Shown here piece by piece: positions 37,200 to 50,249 of a stretch of DNA of 64,000 nt (positions are counted from its first letter, which is position 1; each line of letters opens with the position of its first letter). The notes below the pieces were generated by a model, which saw only the letters and a program-made list of their open reading frames with translations, did not search any database and had not been told where the DNA came from. Made by a program: the position numbers and the translations under genes. The stretch lies in assembly GCF_047948215.1 (NCBI RefSeq), contig NC_134456.1, forward strand, positions 199,032,034 to 199,096,033, given 5' to 3'. The stretch comes from Lycorma delicatula. Lineage: Eukaryota > Arthropoda > Insecta > Hemiptera > Fulgoridae.

Positions 37200-38600
37200 C
37201 TTAAAAAAGAATTGTAATAAACTACTTAAAAAAATTCATGTGCTATTGCTGAATTCTCCAAATATTTAATATAACTTCGATGATTAGGGCCAATATATAG
37301 CTACTGAATTTTTGTTCCTGTAGCGAACGAAGCGTGCTTATAGCGTGTTCCTCTCTCGATCTCCAGGTTAGGATGTGTTGTTAATTAAAACAAAAAAATT
37401 AGAAATATTGCCGGGAGCAGTACACAGAGCTGTTAGCATTAAACTAGTCCGGACGGCCTCGAAACGTCAACTACATACGGCCCGAAAAAATCATCACTTA
37501 CTCCTGTCGATTCACTCTGATACACACAATATACATTACAATTTTGACAAAATATAACTTCAATTATATTGAGAAAAAATTAAATTATCATCATTTGTTA
37601 TGATTTTAGCGAATAAAACATAATTAATGTGTTCCACATAAATAATCTAGTTCACTATGTTAAAATTGAAAAGATTGTTTTGAGTCGCAATTATAATAAT
37701 GTCAACGTAAAAATAATATCTGAATTAATTGGCTGGTATTAACTAAAAATGTGAATAAATATAATAAAGCAAATATATAATAATGTAAGTAAAATAATAA
37801 GTATAATAGCGTAAATTATAATGTGAAATATGAATTATGTATAATCCGTTACTAGTTTGATAAATAAAACGAAATCATGTTACCTTTGTTTGGTTTGCAT
37901 GCTAAGCAATATCTAAATAATTATAATAATTATTTCTGGTCAGTTTTATTTCACGTTATAAAAAAAAAACAAAAACCAAAAAAACAAGTGAAATAATATA
38001 TTCCATGCATAGATACTATATTTTTTACTATATAAAATGAAAAAAGTAGTAAACAACTGGAAATTTTAGTCAACATAATTTTAATTAAAATTATTTTAAT
38101 TAACTAAAATTAATCAATAATTATATCCAACCGGGACGACTCGGAACAAACGTATTTAACTAAGAGATATTCATTTTAAATAATAATAATAATAATTGTA
38201 ATAACAGCAATGAACAATCGCAATCATACACCTTTGTGAATAAAAAATCAGAACTTTTATATACATGCAACTATAACTAAATAGGCTCATATTTAATTGG
38301 AAATTTCATTAAAAGTGAAATTAATAAATAAAACCCGTTGCAATTAATGTAGTTAAAAAATGAAGTACGTGTCACTGATATTTTACAGTATGGAATTTTT
38401 TAAAGTGCTCTAGGTTACAGAAACGAATTACCGTACACCGAATACAACTGAACGCGCATAATTGTGTGAGAATGCGCGCGCAAGTACGCAACTTAGTGTG
38501 TAAAATTTTGTGCAAATGAAAGCATCAACGAACGCGCGCACAAACATATATATAATTTTAGCTGAGTAATTAGAAACAGAATTGTTTATTATAGTGTACA
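37200..38600. other. AT-rich non-coding stretch
   Basis: No gene seen. The 60-codon frame at 37375-37557 resembles nothing known. Confidence 0.5.
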
Positions 38601-39030
38601 TGAAGTGTTAAGAAGTAACACGGGAGAAAAGTAATTGGTCTCTTATCCCAACACGGCTTATGATTTCTTCGACGTGGCGTTGTACGACTAAGAGAAAGCT
38701 ACAACAACGCTAGACGCTCCTCGTTCTACGAAATAACGTAAAGAGAGATAGAGCGAGTGAGAGAAAGGTCTGTAAATTAATTAGGAAAATCCGGCGGGTC
38801 CGGGGGAGAACAATAGAGGGCTCAAGTGAAGGGACCCCCTGTCTTTTTGTCGCTGCACAATCCCCCTTGCATAATTACAAGGGGCACCGTCCTCCTCTTT
38901 CCTACTTTCCTCGCTTACTCTTCATCCGTAGCTATAATTAAAGCATGACGCGCTCTCGGTATGACGGGCGTAAGTAACATAACACCCTGTTGTACTTAGA
39001 GACAATCCTTTTTCATTAAATACCAACGGC
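38600..39030. promoter_or_regulatory. Complex G+C-rich island, candidate conserved non-coding element
   Basis: High-complexity sequence with no repeat match in the window. Centre features are CCGGCGGGTCCGGGGGAGAA, GGGACCCCCTG, TTTTTGTCGCTGCAC and a 7-bp-stem hairpin CCCCTTG-CATAATTA-CAAGGGG (38863-38884) whose loop holds the homeodomain-type core TAATTA. No coding frame runs through it. It may be an enhancer or a promoter edge; only cross-species alignment can tell. Confidence 0.35.
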
Positions 39031-39271
39031 AACGGTACAACAACCAACGTGGCCGGTAAGATAACACGCTGAACAAACAAAACTTTCTCCTAATTCATTG
39101 TTCACTGTTAAAAGGTCTTAAAATTATTCCCACTGGAATTCGCAATTAATTAACGTGCTATATATTATATTTTCAATTAATTAGCATTAATTAATGGTAT
39201 TTTTCATTTTTGATACTACGAAAGATAAACAATTATACTCGTAGTAAAAACAGAACACTTCCATTATAGTA

Positions 39272-39273
<2 letters not shown>

Positions 39274-39338
<65 letters not shown>
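39274..39338. repeat. (CT)n(TA)n compound microsatellite
   Basis: CT block 39274-39309 joined directly to a TA block to 39338. Confidence 0.97.
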
Positions 39339-39341
<3 letters not shown>

Positions 39342-40024
39342 TATAAATTATGGATAGAAATCAAATTTAAATTGATGAAACAATCATTTTATTATGATGA
39401 TTTATATAAAAAAAATTAATATTACATGAAAGTGATTTTAAAGAAGTTTTTGGACTAGAAGTACTTTCTTCGTATAATTAGGACAACACAAATTAAAAAA
39501 ATAAAATAAATACTTCCATATTTTTCATTTAAGAAAAATTAATATTCAATAATAAAAGATAAATACTTTGACTTATTTTTTTTAATACAAATTATTATTG
39601 ATTAACTAGTACTAGGTACTTCACGCACGAGTAAATATAAAACGAGTAAAAATATTTATCAATATTTTTGTCTATTAAAGCTGAAATAAATTTTCTTTGT
39701 CTCACAAATCTTAAATTTACAATCGGTTCGGATCAAAGATCACAAGTAAATAGAATTAAAAAAAGCACGTGAAGAGGAGTTTCCAGCGAACACCCTCAGT
39801 AAAGCGTACATATATGTATGTACACATATAAACAGCATATACAAAAAAAGCTTATATAAACAATCACACTGCATTAATTGGGATCACAAATATTCAAGAG
39901 ATCACAATATTCTAGTAAAAAACAAACCAAAAAAGAATCCACAGTTATTAAAAATATATAGAGATAAACTCTACTACAAACAGTAGTAACAAAATAGTAG
40001 AAAGAAATAAAAGGGCTCTAGGCT

Positions 40025-40735
40025 CCTCAGTAAGGCTAGCTAAAGACGTTTATCACATGTCTGATACCGAACCAGTTCAATTGTCTCTCAGATATTCCAA
40101 AGCGTACCGTTTGAGTTCGTCACGAACATATAGGTAATCCAAGATAGTCGTGAATTTCCTCATTCCGAGCGAACCACGGTGCCTGTGCAATGGATCTCGC
40201 CAGCTTGTTCTGAAAATGTTGCATAATATCAACGTTACTTTTGCACATCATGCCCGGTAGCTGTATACACATGTCCAAACCAGGCTTGTATATCAAAATT
40301 TATGGCACAACGACAGGTGCAAGTACCACGTAATAACCAATAAAGCCTCTTTATACTTAGTGTTAAGTTGCTTCTTTTTTCTTTTACGTAAAACGACGAT
40401 CAAGCTGGAGCCCATGGTATCGAACCCGGTCGAGTGCGGGATGACAACTACTTCCAGGTGGATCTTCGGACAGTCACCCTTCCTCAACCAAAAATATGAC
40501 TTCACTTATTCGGAGTTACTTTTATCCTGCATTTTAATAGCCGTTCACCGATCAGGTTTAAAACCGAGGCCTGCAGCTTCGTTGAGGCCAAGTGAGGGTC
40601 CTCCCCAACGTCCAGGATAGCTGCATCGTCAGCAAACGAGGCGACGCGACGGTGATATGCCCGGAGCTGGAAAGTCCGTAGTAAACTTAGTGCACAAGCC
40701 TGGTCCTAAGACAGAGGCTTGTGGAACTCCTGAAT
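40025..40735 (-). pseudogene. LINE (non-LTR) reverse transcriptase C-terminal fragment
   Basis: The minus strand begins with GVPQASVLGPG near 40730, then VASFADDAAILDVGEDPHLA with the FADD catalytic motif at 40625-40636, KLQASVLNLI..CRIKVTPNK, SYFWLRKGDCPKIHLEVVV, KQLNTKYKEALLVITWYLHL and RDPLHRHRGSLGMRKFTTI..YVRDELKRYALEYLRDN. This is the palm, thumb and C-terminal extension of a Jockey-type enzyme in the expected order. GVPQ, FADD and the WLRKG segment lie in different frames, so it is inactive. The fingers and endonuclease are absent (5' truncated), as expected of incomplete reverse transcription. It belongs to the same broad class as the 18.1-kb fragment but differs in sequence around FADD. 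Confidence 0.88.
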
Positions 40736-40739
40736 AAAA

Positions 40740-42550
40740 TTAAAAGTAAGTTAGAAAAAAGGTCAATGGTAAAGATTTACCTACAAAAGAGAAATTTAGA
40801 TTGGAAGTATTAAAATTCAGGTAACGAAATGTAACAAAAAGGAAAAAATAGATGAGTATCACATATCATAGAAGTTAACATTTTTTATACGGTTTGAAAA
40901 ATAATAAAGGATAAAGATGTATATTAAAAGCAGATTTAAGAAAGAGAATAAATTATCGCAATCAAATATACAATAATGATGTAGTAAGACGTAAAAATGG
41001 ATATGGTGAAGTGCTGTGGAAAGAAATAGAATACATAAAGAATAAACGATAATTAAATATGGTATAGAGGATGCTAAAGACTGCTCTAGTTGATAAAGTC
41101 TGAAATGATTTAGAGGCAAATAATCTAAAGGCTGTCGCAAAATAGAAGAAAGAAATGAAGATATACCAAATGAGGAAAAAAGTCATGCAACCATATAATA
41201 TTAAATTAAATTATTTTGATAAAATGTGAAGAAATTAAGCAATTGTTTACTTACACATAGCTCTCTAATTTCATATAGTACTTATGTTGTCGCTCACCTG
41301 AAAAAAAATACAAATTCATAATTAGAATTATAACTATAAAATTATAAAATCCAAAACCTACCAATACCAATGTTGGTAATACTAATATTGAATAATTTTT
41401 TATTATTTATGTATTAATCGAGAAATAAAACTTAACAAAATTACCATGTACGGATTAATAATTTGGTTATCAGTACGTTCCGAGCATTTTTATTTATTTT
41501 TATCTTGAATTCACTAAATATTTATTTTAGTTCCTAACAATATATCATAACTTTTTAGACGTTTAAAAACTATTGACTAATAGCAGGTATGAATCATGAA
41601 ATGTGGTACTTAAAATCCTTAAACAAACTATTTTAATCTGTTTTTTCATTTACAATATTATCTTTACTTTATGCTTTTTTTAAATCAAGGCAAATGTAAA
41701 CTATTGAAGTTATTTAAACATCTTCATAACTCGAAACCCTGAGATAGGCATATAATTAATTTATTAACCTCCAGAAATTTTTACTTTTGAATGGTCTTCT
41801 TTTGCTCTATAGTCTTCTATATGATTCCAACTAGAGATATCATATTCCGTTTGATAAGTAAATATAGAAAAAAAAAAAACGGAAACAGAACAAATGAAAA
41901 AAACAGTTGTGTAAAAAGTACGAAAAACGAAAAAATATATCTATACAGTTACGAAAAAACTGAAAGACTAATCTAATGAGAAATGTTTTTTTTCGTTTGT
42001 TAATTGTTACGACAACATTACAACTCATTTGACAATAAAAATTAATCCTTAAAATCAGAAAGCGTTTTATGATTAAAAAGCAGCCCAATATCTTTATTAC
42101 TAAGCCGAATACAGTATCGCACATAATTACACGGAACCCATGGAAGTATAATAATGCCCTAAAATCTGTTACTCACAGGGACAGGCTCAGTAACAAGCAT
42201 TATTATTCTCAAAGAAGGCATTTGTGTGGTCACGATTATACCTTAAGTACCGGATATGAGTCATAATAAAAAAAACTGAAAACAGTTGTAGCACTTTCCC
42301 AACACGCGTTCCCGGGTAAGTTCTAAAACTGCGGGTTGTTTCTGATGCGCGGCTTACACACACATAGACACAACTTAATTAAAAATATTTATCATTTTAT
42401 TTAAATATAATATTTTTTCGTTAATTCAATGATTCTAACTAAAGCGCGCGCGCATACCGTATTTAATTTTCGCGGGTGTGGCGGTACTAGCGGCGACGGT
42501 CGTCACTAGCTAAATTAGTGTGATTTCTCAACATACCAAGAACAAATTTC
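40740..42550. other. AT-rich non-coding stretch
   Basis: No recognised gene. Open frames of 60-94 codons between 40859 and 42266 are low-complexity and look like chance. Confidence 0.5.
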
Positions 42551-42554
42551 TCTT

Positions 42555-42660
42555 GTACGGTCGGCAGACTGTGCAGCCGCGAGGCTTAACACACCAGGTA
42601 CCGAGTCGGCCGGGCGATCGAGTTCGAGACCAGCTATACCGAGTTACTTTTTTTTTTTCA
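42555..42660 (+). repeat. tRNA-like sequence (candidate SINE head)
   Basis: G+C-rich sequence with an A-box-like TGTGCAGCCGCGAGGC (from 42570), a B-box-like AGTTCGAGACC (42621-42631) and a T-run at 42648-42658 that would stop Pol III. It differs from the other two SINE heads. No complete cloverleaf can be drawn, so it is not called a tRNA gene. Confidence 0.45.
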
Positions 42661-42839
42661 CTTTAAATATTATTCACTTATTTAATTCTACCGCTCACCT
42701 ATGACGTCACAACATAGCAAACGACTACAACAGCATTATTTGGGGTGTGAGTGTGATTTTGCAAAAACCATTTTCAAATATTGTTATTTTTTAATCGTTA
42801 ACAACGATACCTAAGAAAAATATGACCTTAATTAGGCGA

Positions 42840-43155
42840 AATCTCAAGATACTAAGGGTGACCTTGCTCTACAGCCTCACTGCTTTCACCTTTTAAGTTG
42901 AAAATTTAAGGGCATCAATGTCCCATACATAGAAGTAATCTGACCAAGTTTGGTGAAAATAAGTCCAGTAGTTCTGGAGATATAAGGTGATTTAGAGGCC
43001 CAACACCGAATACACACACACCTACATTAACATTAACATCCGGAAAATTTCCATCCGGTTTTTTGGGTTCCATAGGTGTCAAAACGTCAAGATCTCGTGA
43101 AATTGCAAAATATGCTCAAATTGGACCCATACAATACTTTCCCTTCTAGAGTTAT
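42840..43155. repeat. Probable dispersed repeat
   Basis: Contains phrases typical of insect interspersed repeats, such as AAGTTTGGTGAAAATAAGTC and ATCCGGTTTTTTGGGTTCC. The GTCCAGTAGTT portion is also found in the 27.7-kb element (near 27869). No protein is encoded. Family and edges are unknown, and it may be one unit with the tRNA-like head upstream. Confidence 0.4.
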
Positions 43156-43159
43156 AGCT

Positions 43160-44177
43160 CTACTATAACGTTATATAGACGGAAACGTAACTAGAACAGA
43201 GACGGTAAAACAACAGATTAATTATTCCTTCTGTTATGAAACAATAAATTACAAACAGGCCTTGATTAAGATCTGTTTCATTAGGTATAATGTAAAATAA
43301 GAAAGAAAAATATTGACGAATGATAAAATCCATTAAAAACCACAAAAAAGTTCATCTTCGTTTCGAAATGAACATATTTTAAAATAATATTTTCTTATAT
43401 AAAGTAAATTAACACGAGAGAAACTTTAAATTGACCGTCGAACAATATTACTTAAAAAAAAACTTGATATCCTTTCTATCCCGCGTCATGAAATCCCAGC
43501 ACACTTATCACACCACTACAGTAAATAGACCTACAGTGATGGATCACTGGTTTTCACTTTTTTCTTTACAACTTATTTGTCTTCGTTACTTTTTATTCTT
43601 TTCCAATAAAGTTCCAATCCTCCATTATTTTTTTTTATAGCAGGCTTAAACATCTAACAAAATTTTTATTTCTTTAACAGTGCATGTAAAAAAAAGATCT
43701 TTCTTCTTTTCCTAAAACAAAAAAAAACAGACAAAAACTAATTGTGTACTACAATTACGAAGTAATAATAAGTAATAAGTATTACGAAGTCATTACAATT
43801 CAAAAAGCATCACTATTATTAATTAAACAATAATATATTAGTAATAGGGTACAGTATATTTATAATAAAAAGGCTGATTGTTAAAAACAAACAGCTAAAG
43901 TTTTTTAAAAATCTTTCTTTTGGGTTTGATGTAACATTCTATTAATACATTCAAATAAGATTTTTTTTACATTCATTTCAGTAAGAACAACTCAGCAAAA
44001 TAATATTTATATGCGACAATGTTCAACATGGTACAGGCTCTCTGAATTCATGTTAATTCATAATCGGAAAAAAATCTCCATGTCTTTGAAAAATTAAATT
44101 ACGAGCGAGTATCGTTCGTATCAAGAAGCAAGGTGCGTTGGTTTGTTTGCTGTATGAGCTCATATTTGTTATTTTGA
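43160..44177. other. AT-rich non-coding stretch
   Basis: No gene or recognised element. Confidence 0.5.
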
Positions 44178-44345
44178 ACTAGCAGACCCGGCAATGCTTC
44201 GCTATTACTAGATTTGAGTTTATATATATATATATATACACACAAGTATGTAGATTAAATGAACACAACAATAGAAAGTCTGATAGAATATTAACAAAAA
44301 GAACATTATGGAAATTCACAAAATTTAACTTTCACTTTTTCCTTT
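44178..44345 (+). mobile_element. Partial copy of the ACTAGCAGACCCGG element
   Basis: Aligns with the first ~140 bp of the element at 27709: the same ACTAGCAGACCCGG start, CGCTATTNCTAGATTTGAG, TAGATTAAATGAACACAA, AGAAAGTCTGATA and CACAAAATTTAAC-like sequence. It carries an expanded (TA)n at 44221-44238. The 3' part is replaced by the polypyrimidine tract. Confidence 0.85.
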
Positions 44346-44568
44346 TCCCATCTCCATGTTTACCATATTCCCTTTCCCTTTCTCCCATTTTCCCCTTTCA
44401 CTTTCTCACCTTTCTTCCCCATTTCTCTTTCCTTTAATTAACTTTCCCCTTTCCTCCTTTCCCTTTTTTATTTTTCCTCCTTTCCCCTTTCCATTTCCCG
44501 TTTTTCTTTTTTTCATTTTGCCCTTCTTCCCTTTTATCTTTTTCAATTTTCCCTTTTCCTATTTTTTT
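44334..44568 (+). repeat. Polypyrimidine tract
   Basis: About 235 bp of nearly unbroken C and T on the plus strand, built of irregular CCCTTT-type units. The open frame through it is a compositional artefact. Such tracts can form triplex DNA; that is known chemistry, not shown here. Confidence 0.9.
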
Positions 44569-44684
44569 GCTGGGATACAGGCATTCGGAAATTTTTCTAC
44601 GAATACTAGACGTGATTCTTCAAACGATCTAGAACGAATGTAGGCCTCAACAACAGCTACCTTCTCCTGGGTTGAATAAGGCAT
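44562..44684 (-). pseudogene. N-terminal fragment of an insect DDE transposase
   Basis: On the minus strand MPYSTQEKVAVVEAYIRSRS, followed by FEESRLVFVEKFPNACIPAKK, is the start of a common insect Tc1/mariner-related transposase with a helix-turn-helix (DUF4817-type) N-terminus, which binds transposon ends. The start Met is at 44682-44684, chosen because the family begins MPYS. An in-frame extension upstream to 44786 is just open leader. After 41 residues the frame stops exactly where the polypyrimidine tract begins, so the catalytic domain is gone. It differs from the 3.2-kb transposase, whose matching region is lost. Confidence 0.85.
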
Positions 44685-44789
44685 TTTACACAAACATAAC
44701 TGCACTGCAACAAAACTTATACTGCACTGACACGAAAGGCCACCTGACAAACGGCAGCAACAATCAGTAGTAACACATACATCCACTAA

Positions 44790-47700
44790 TCGGGCTAGTT
44801 GTGTGAGAATCTTTCATAAAGCCTGTTGGGTAGCGGTTTCATTATGGGTTCGGTTTTATGTTGCTCACTCTGTACACAGTTAATTATGAAGCTGTTCAAT
44901 TTTTTGTCATTATTTTTCTTCATTTTGATTTTTTGGGGATTGTAATGTTTTTATTATTTATTTTTTGTGAAAAACATTGGGGTTACAGCTGTGTTAAAAA
45001 TCACAACTCAAAAAACAGCTAAATATGTTTAGGATTTTGTAGCTTTTCGTTGTAAAATTTTTGTTGTTAGTACGCTAAATTTAGTTACGATTGGCAAAAA
45101 TATTTAACAAAATCATGTGTAATGAAACATAAATCATGCAACATTTTCGCGGCCGCCTTTTTTCTAGTATGTTATAAAAATATATTAATTACTTTTATTC
45201 TGTTAAAATTAAAAGGTAACAAATGTAAAGATAAAATTTATTTACTCGGATTTATGGAATTTTATTAATTTTTTCATTAAGTCGACATTGCATATCAGCA
45301 TTTCCGTATTAAATTTCTTGGTCCGGATGAAGAGCTATTTAAGAAAAAAATTAACAATATGTAACAGGTAATATGAATTGTCATTTTTTAAAGTTTTTCC
45401 GTTGTATTAGAAAAATCGCTGTACATTGGTAAGTTATAGAAGGGTAATCATTAATTAAAAAAAAAAAATTACCAATTACTCTTTTTAATGAAGGAATTTA
45501 ATGATTCCATTAAAGTATAAGGCAATACTTTCGCAGATTGACAGTTAAAAAAAAGTCAATAATTAACTACTCATCCCTTCACTTATTTAATACTAATAAA
45601 CTAAAGATTAATTTTTTCTTCGTTCGTTTTAATATACCTTTCAACAAGTAATTAATTAAAAGTCTAATATTACTTAAGTTTCAAAATATTTTAACTACAA
45701 CATACATTTTAATGCTATGTTGATAAGCATTCCTCTCTATATAATCGTAATTTTAAGTGTGTACCAAAGAACATACAAGTACATTTAAGGGAGGTGATTA
45801 TTTCTGACGTTTCGTCTTCATAATGCACACCCAATATAAAACAGTTGGTTGGTTTGCTTGGAATTTCTCCCGTCACCACCCCATTCGGTCGCCCTAAAGC
45901 ATAAGACCAAATGTCTGTGTTACAAACGGCTACTGAGCCACGAAACAGTTTAGCGACTAGTGTCGTAACTAGCTTCTAGAACTAATCTAAAAGCGTGAGC
46001 GGAATAAGCGTGGTACCATACACCACTCGCTTGCGTGTCCCACCGCCCACTTTTCATATATCACTAAAATGGGTAGGCAACTACGACTATCAATAATTAA
46101 TTTATCTTGTCAAAGACAGCAATTCGCTGCCAGGCCTAGGTCGCTGAATGCCAGCAAGTACCTGTCCACCATTAAAACAGTTGTTTAACTTATAATAATT
46201 AGTTCTTTTTATAAATTATATTGGCGGATTGATTTTTTTTTTTTACTGCTGTGACTTAACTATTAGGAGGGCTCGGTATGTTTCAGGATAAGCAGGTAAT
46301 CATGAGAGCAACGATCATTACACAAAATCTAGCCGGCGCTAAAACTGCCTCTAGAACGTTTCCTTAAGTTTGGTCATCGCAAAATAAAAATTACCGTGAA
46401 AAGTTTGACTTCAGCTGGACGAGACGTTTAAGAGGTACTGTAATTTATCAACAAGTGAAATATCCAGCTGGTATTCATAAATTTGGTGTCGAACTACTTT
46501 TTACATCCTTGAGAAATGTTGCTAAGTTATTCTAGTTTTACATCATTTTTAATCAGAATTTGAACCCTCAACCGTATGTATTATTCAAAAAACGTAACTA
46601 CATTAATCGATACTGAAATGTAATAACTGTGTAGTTGTAATAATAATTATCGTAACTGCTGTTATCTACCTGTGTTTATCACCTTACTGACCCAGTATCA
46701 CTTTTAAATTTTAAATTTAGGATTCATACAAATTTCATGCACCTAGTAATTTTATCGCGTTCACATGTGCAGATAATATTAGGTCCGTTTTTAATTGTTA
46801 AAAATTTAGATCCCTTTTAACTAATTTATTTTTCTTTATTAAAAATAATTAATGCGTATAAATTCATATATATCATTCATAAATGGTAAATATAAATACA
46901 GTAATCGAAAGACGAAGCTACAGTATAAAATTAAGTACTTAAAAACTCAGATGACAATATTGTAGAATTAATTAAGGATAAATTTTAATATTTTCAAGTA
47001 AATATATTTCACGTCAAAGATTCTGAAAAAAGATTGTAAAACCTTAGAAATACGGTTATAGTTTAAGTGCCTACCGTATTAAATGTTGGAAATTGAAATC
47101 AGATGTACTCCGATAATATATTTATATGACTTAATTTAAGTATTTTGATTTTATATTAATTAATGCTGAATACTGTTGGTTAAAGAAAACAAAAAATATA
47201 ATATTAAAATAAAAATATATTTGAATAGCGCAGGCTGACCCAAAAAATTACTGATATAAATCAGAAAGATTTATTTCTGGGTTAGAAAATGGGAGATTAA
47301 TTTGAATTGCACATTTCTATCAATTCTTACTTTCAATCTCTTATGCTTGCTTCTTTAAAAAAAAGTATCTCTTAACATGAAATATAATTTTTCAAAATAC
47401 TTGTTGTTTTAAGTTAATAAAATACGGTACGAAGAAATCAGTTACAGTTGCACATCTATAAATAAATAAAATCAGGGTAAAAGAAAAAATTATATTTAAA
47501 TAGTAGTTCACTAAATTAAGATTTACACGTAATATCAGAAAGAATATTTAGAATGCATACGGGTGTTCCAAGGCCATAAGTAATAAAGAGTGACGCTTAA
47601 CATGATGATACATACATATACACAAATGTTACCCACATTATTTACTCATACACACTAACATACCTTTTTATTTTAATTTAAGCGCGGATATGCGGGCTTT

Positions 47701-50104
47701 ATCTATGCCAGGTAGATTTTAAACGTATAAAGAAAGAAGAGGTAAGAGAAAAATGTAAGAATTATAATGTCATTTTAAATTATGTTTAACGTAAATATTT
47801 ATTCTATATGTTTAGGTTATTATTCGCTGATGCATTCTTTAGTCAGATTAACAGGGATAAAAATATATAAGGGAGTAAGACAATTTTTTTAATGCATTAT
47901 ATACAAAATGTACTGTATTTACAAAAATTCTAAAGATTGCGCAAGAAATATGAAACATTATGTATGTTTTTTTTTGTTTAATGAAAAGCTTAGCGAATTG
48001 TTAATTTGCTTTTACCACAATTAACATAACAACATCTGTGACCTAAACCCTAGGGGTTTTTTTCTTGATAATACGGATGAAGCCAATTATGTTTAATATC
48101 GTTTGCAAGGGTTTGTGGCAAATGTAAAAGGTAAACGTAGGGACGAATAAGGAAGAATAGGGAGAGGAATTCTAGTAAAATTACAATCCTCTTGCAAGTA
48201 ATCGGATACTGTTGTTTCTATTTAATTTTTATTTATTTAAATTAAACAACGGAGTACTACAAGAGATAAAGGAATTTATTTTATATTACAAGTACGTATC
48301 TCTTAACTCGATTCTATAAGTATTATAAATACGTTCGTCGTTCATTTCTTTTTTATACATAAATATATTCTCTCGGTATCAAATTTTCGATTCGGTAACA
48401 CAGACAGGCTTTTACATATTGGATAGGAAAAATAGAAAAAGAACGAAAGTAAAGATGAATATACAAACTGTGAGATGTTTGATGGATAAGGAAGAAAAGT
48501 AAATGTTTATAAAAATGTTAGAAGAGACGAATGTACGTAGTATTATTGAAATACCAAACGCATTCAACTTTCAATCTTGTACAGTAAACCTTTATCCACT
48601 CTTACTCTCACATATGATCGCAAATCAATCAGCCCTAACACCACTCGACCCAAATTTTGAAAAAATATCTGGAATCTCGGTCAGGCTACATTCTAAATTC
48701 ATATATTTTTTTTAATTTAAATGATTTTAAAAGTAATATCAAACGCGTTCCATAAAATAAACTGTTTTATCCAACAGACTGTAAATTCAATATAGTTTTG
48801 CTGATCGTATTTTCCAGTTTCAGGCCGATCAGTCTTGAGGTAGAGGCAATTAGAGAAATAACTGATAAAATTAAATTGAAGTATAATTAAAAGTGCACTA
48901 TAGCGTTACTCTTTAAGGTATCTCAAGTTTAAAAAATATCAGAAATAGCGACCTCCTGGGGTTCTAGCTGCTCGGATCTCTCTTTATAACATACAGACTG
49001 GAGACACACTCATAAGAATTTCTGTACTGCATACAAATCTTTACATTTTTCACAACACATTATACAAACATATAGCAGGAAACAAAATTTAATATTTTAT
49101 TTCCTCACACAAACAAGTACTAAAATGTATATTCTAAATACTGTATTTTAAAATGGCTTCTCAGAAACGAATTAAAAATCATTAAAGATCTCTTTGAATT
49201 TTTTTCCAGTAAAATCCTTTTTTAACTGCACATAATAACCTTCATTTCTAAGAAATCTGATAATAGGTGATTTGCTGTTTTTAAATGGAAATAATATGTT
49301 CAAGAATAATCTAAAACCAAACGAACTTTTTTGAGAGTATCAAAAAACGTTGTACAACATTTCAAAGAATCTGGTTGGCATTTATCTTGGAATTTTAGAT
49401 GCCGCACCTTTAGGGTAAAGAAAAGATTTTGATGCAGTCCAAATACAAAGGATAAGAACGGGGAAAGATTTAGAAGTAATGGTGTGTATAAAAAGAATTT
49501 TGGGCTGCGATGTTTACTGCTAGATTTATACTTTCTTTATTTTAAATCTAAGCATACCTGATTTGAACATGAGTTCTTTACAGCAATGCAACCAATAAAC
49601 ATCAACCATTTGTAACGGTAATTTTAAATAAGCGTAACTAAAGCAGCGTTTCATAAATTTACGATTACTTTTGACGAAATTTTGTCAAAAGTAATCCTTG
49701 GTTGAAAAAAAAAACTTGTAAAACGTTACAAACAACAGATTTATTAAAAATCGGAATTGTATTGTCATTTACTATGGAACAAAGCAATATTCCCAAACAG
49801 CCTTGTCTATTATTAAGTATTTTAAAAGCACATCGATTTAATTTTTAAACCTCATAAATAATTTATATCTCTAACTTAGAAAACGTTAACAAATAGGTTA
49901 CATGCTATCTTTTAGGCAGCTAATTAACTGTGTGTTGACAAGTCACACAATTACTTTTCGTAATTACTGTTATATTGGCAATAACGAGTGGTAATGTGAC
50001 ATTGTTTCCAAATTATTTGTTTTTCGATAAAGCCAGCATTCATTCATTCCGTTACTAACCGTTTTAAACACCATTTTAGTTTTTAATTTTACAATATCAG
50101 AGAG

Positions 50105-50105
<1 letters not shown>
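44790..50105. other. Mostly AT-rich non-coding stretch
   Basis: No gene recognised. A G+C-richer patch lies at about 45830-46170 with no repeats or coding frame that I can identify. The frame at 48503-48715 resembles nothing known. Confidence 0.5.
49663..49696. repeat. 34-bp near-perfect palindrome
   Basis: GATTACTTTTGAC (49663-49675) pairs exactly with GTCAAAAGTAATC (49684-49696). The 8-nt centre GAAATTTT can also pair with one G-T wobble. Confidence 0.9.

Positions 50106-50106
<1 letters not shown>

Positions 50107-50147
<41 letters not shown>
50107..50147. repeat. (AT)n microsatellite
   Basis: About 20 uninterrupted AT units. Confidence 0.97.
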
Positions 50148-50148
<1 letters not shown>

Positions 50149-50249
50149 CCCTTCTTGTCGACATGATAACTGCCGTAATTTCGCTCCAATCACCTTCAAA
50201 TTGCTACATAAAATATAACGACCCAAAATCTTGGTCGAGTTTGTTAACA

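Noticed and set aside
44356..44643. Phe/Pro-rich 95-codon frame
   Set aside because: It is the translated polypyrimidine tract and runs over the transposase on the other strand.
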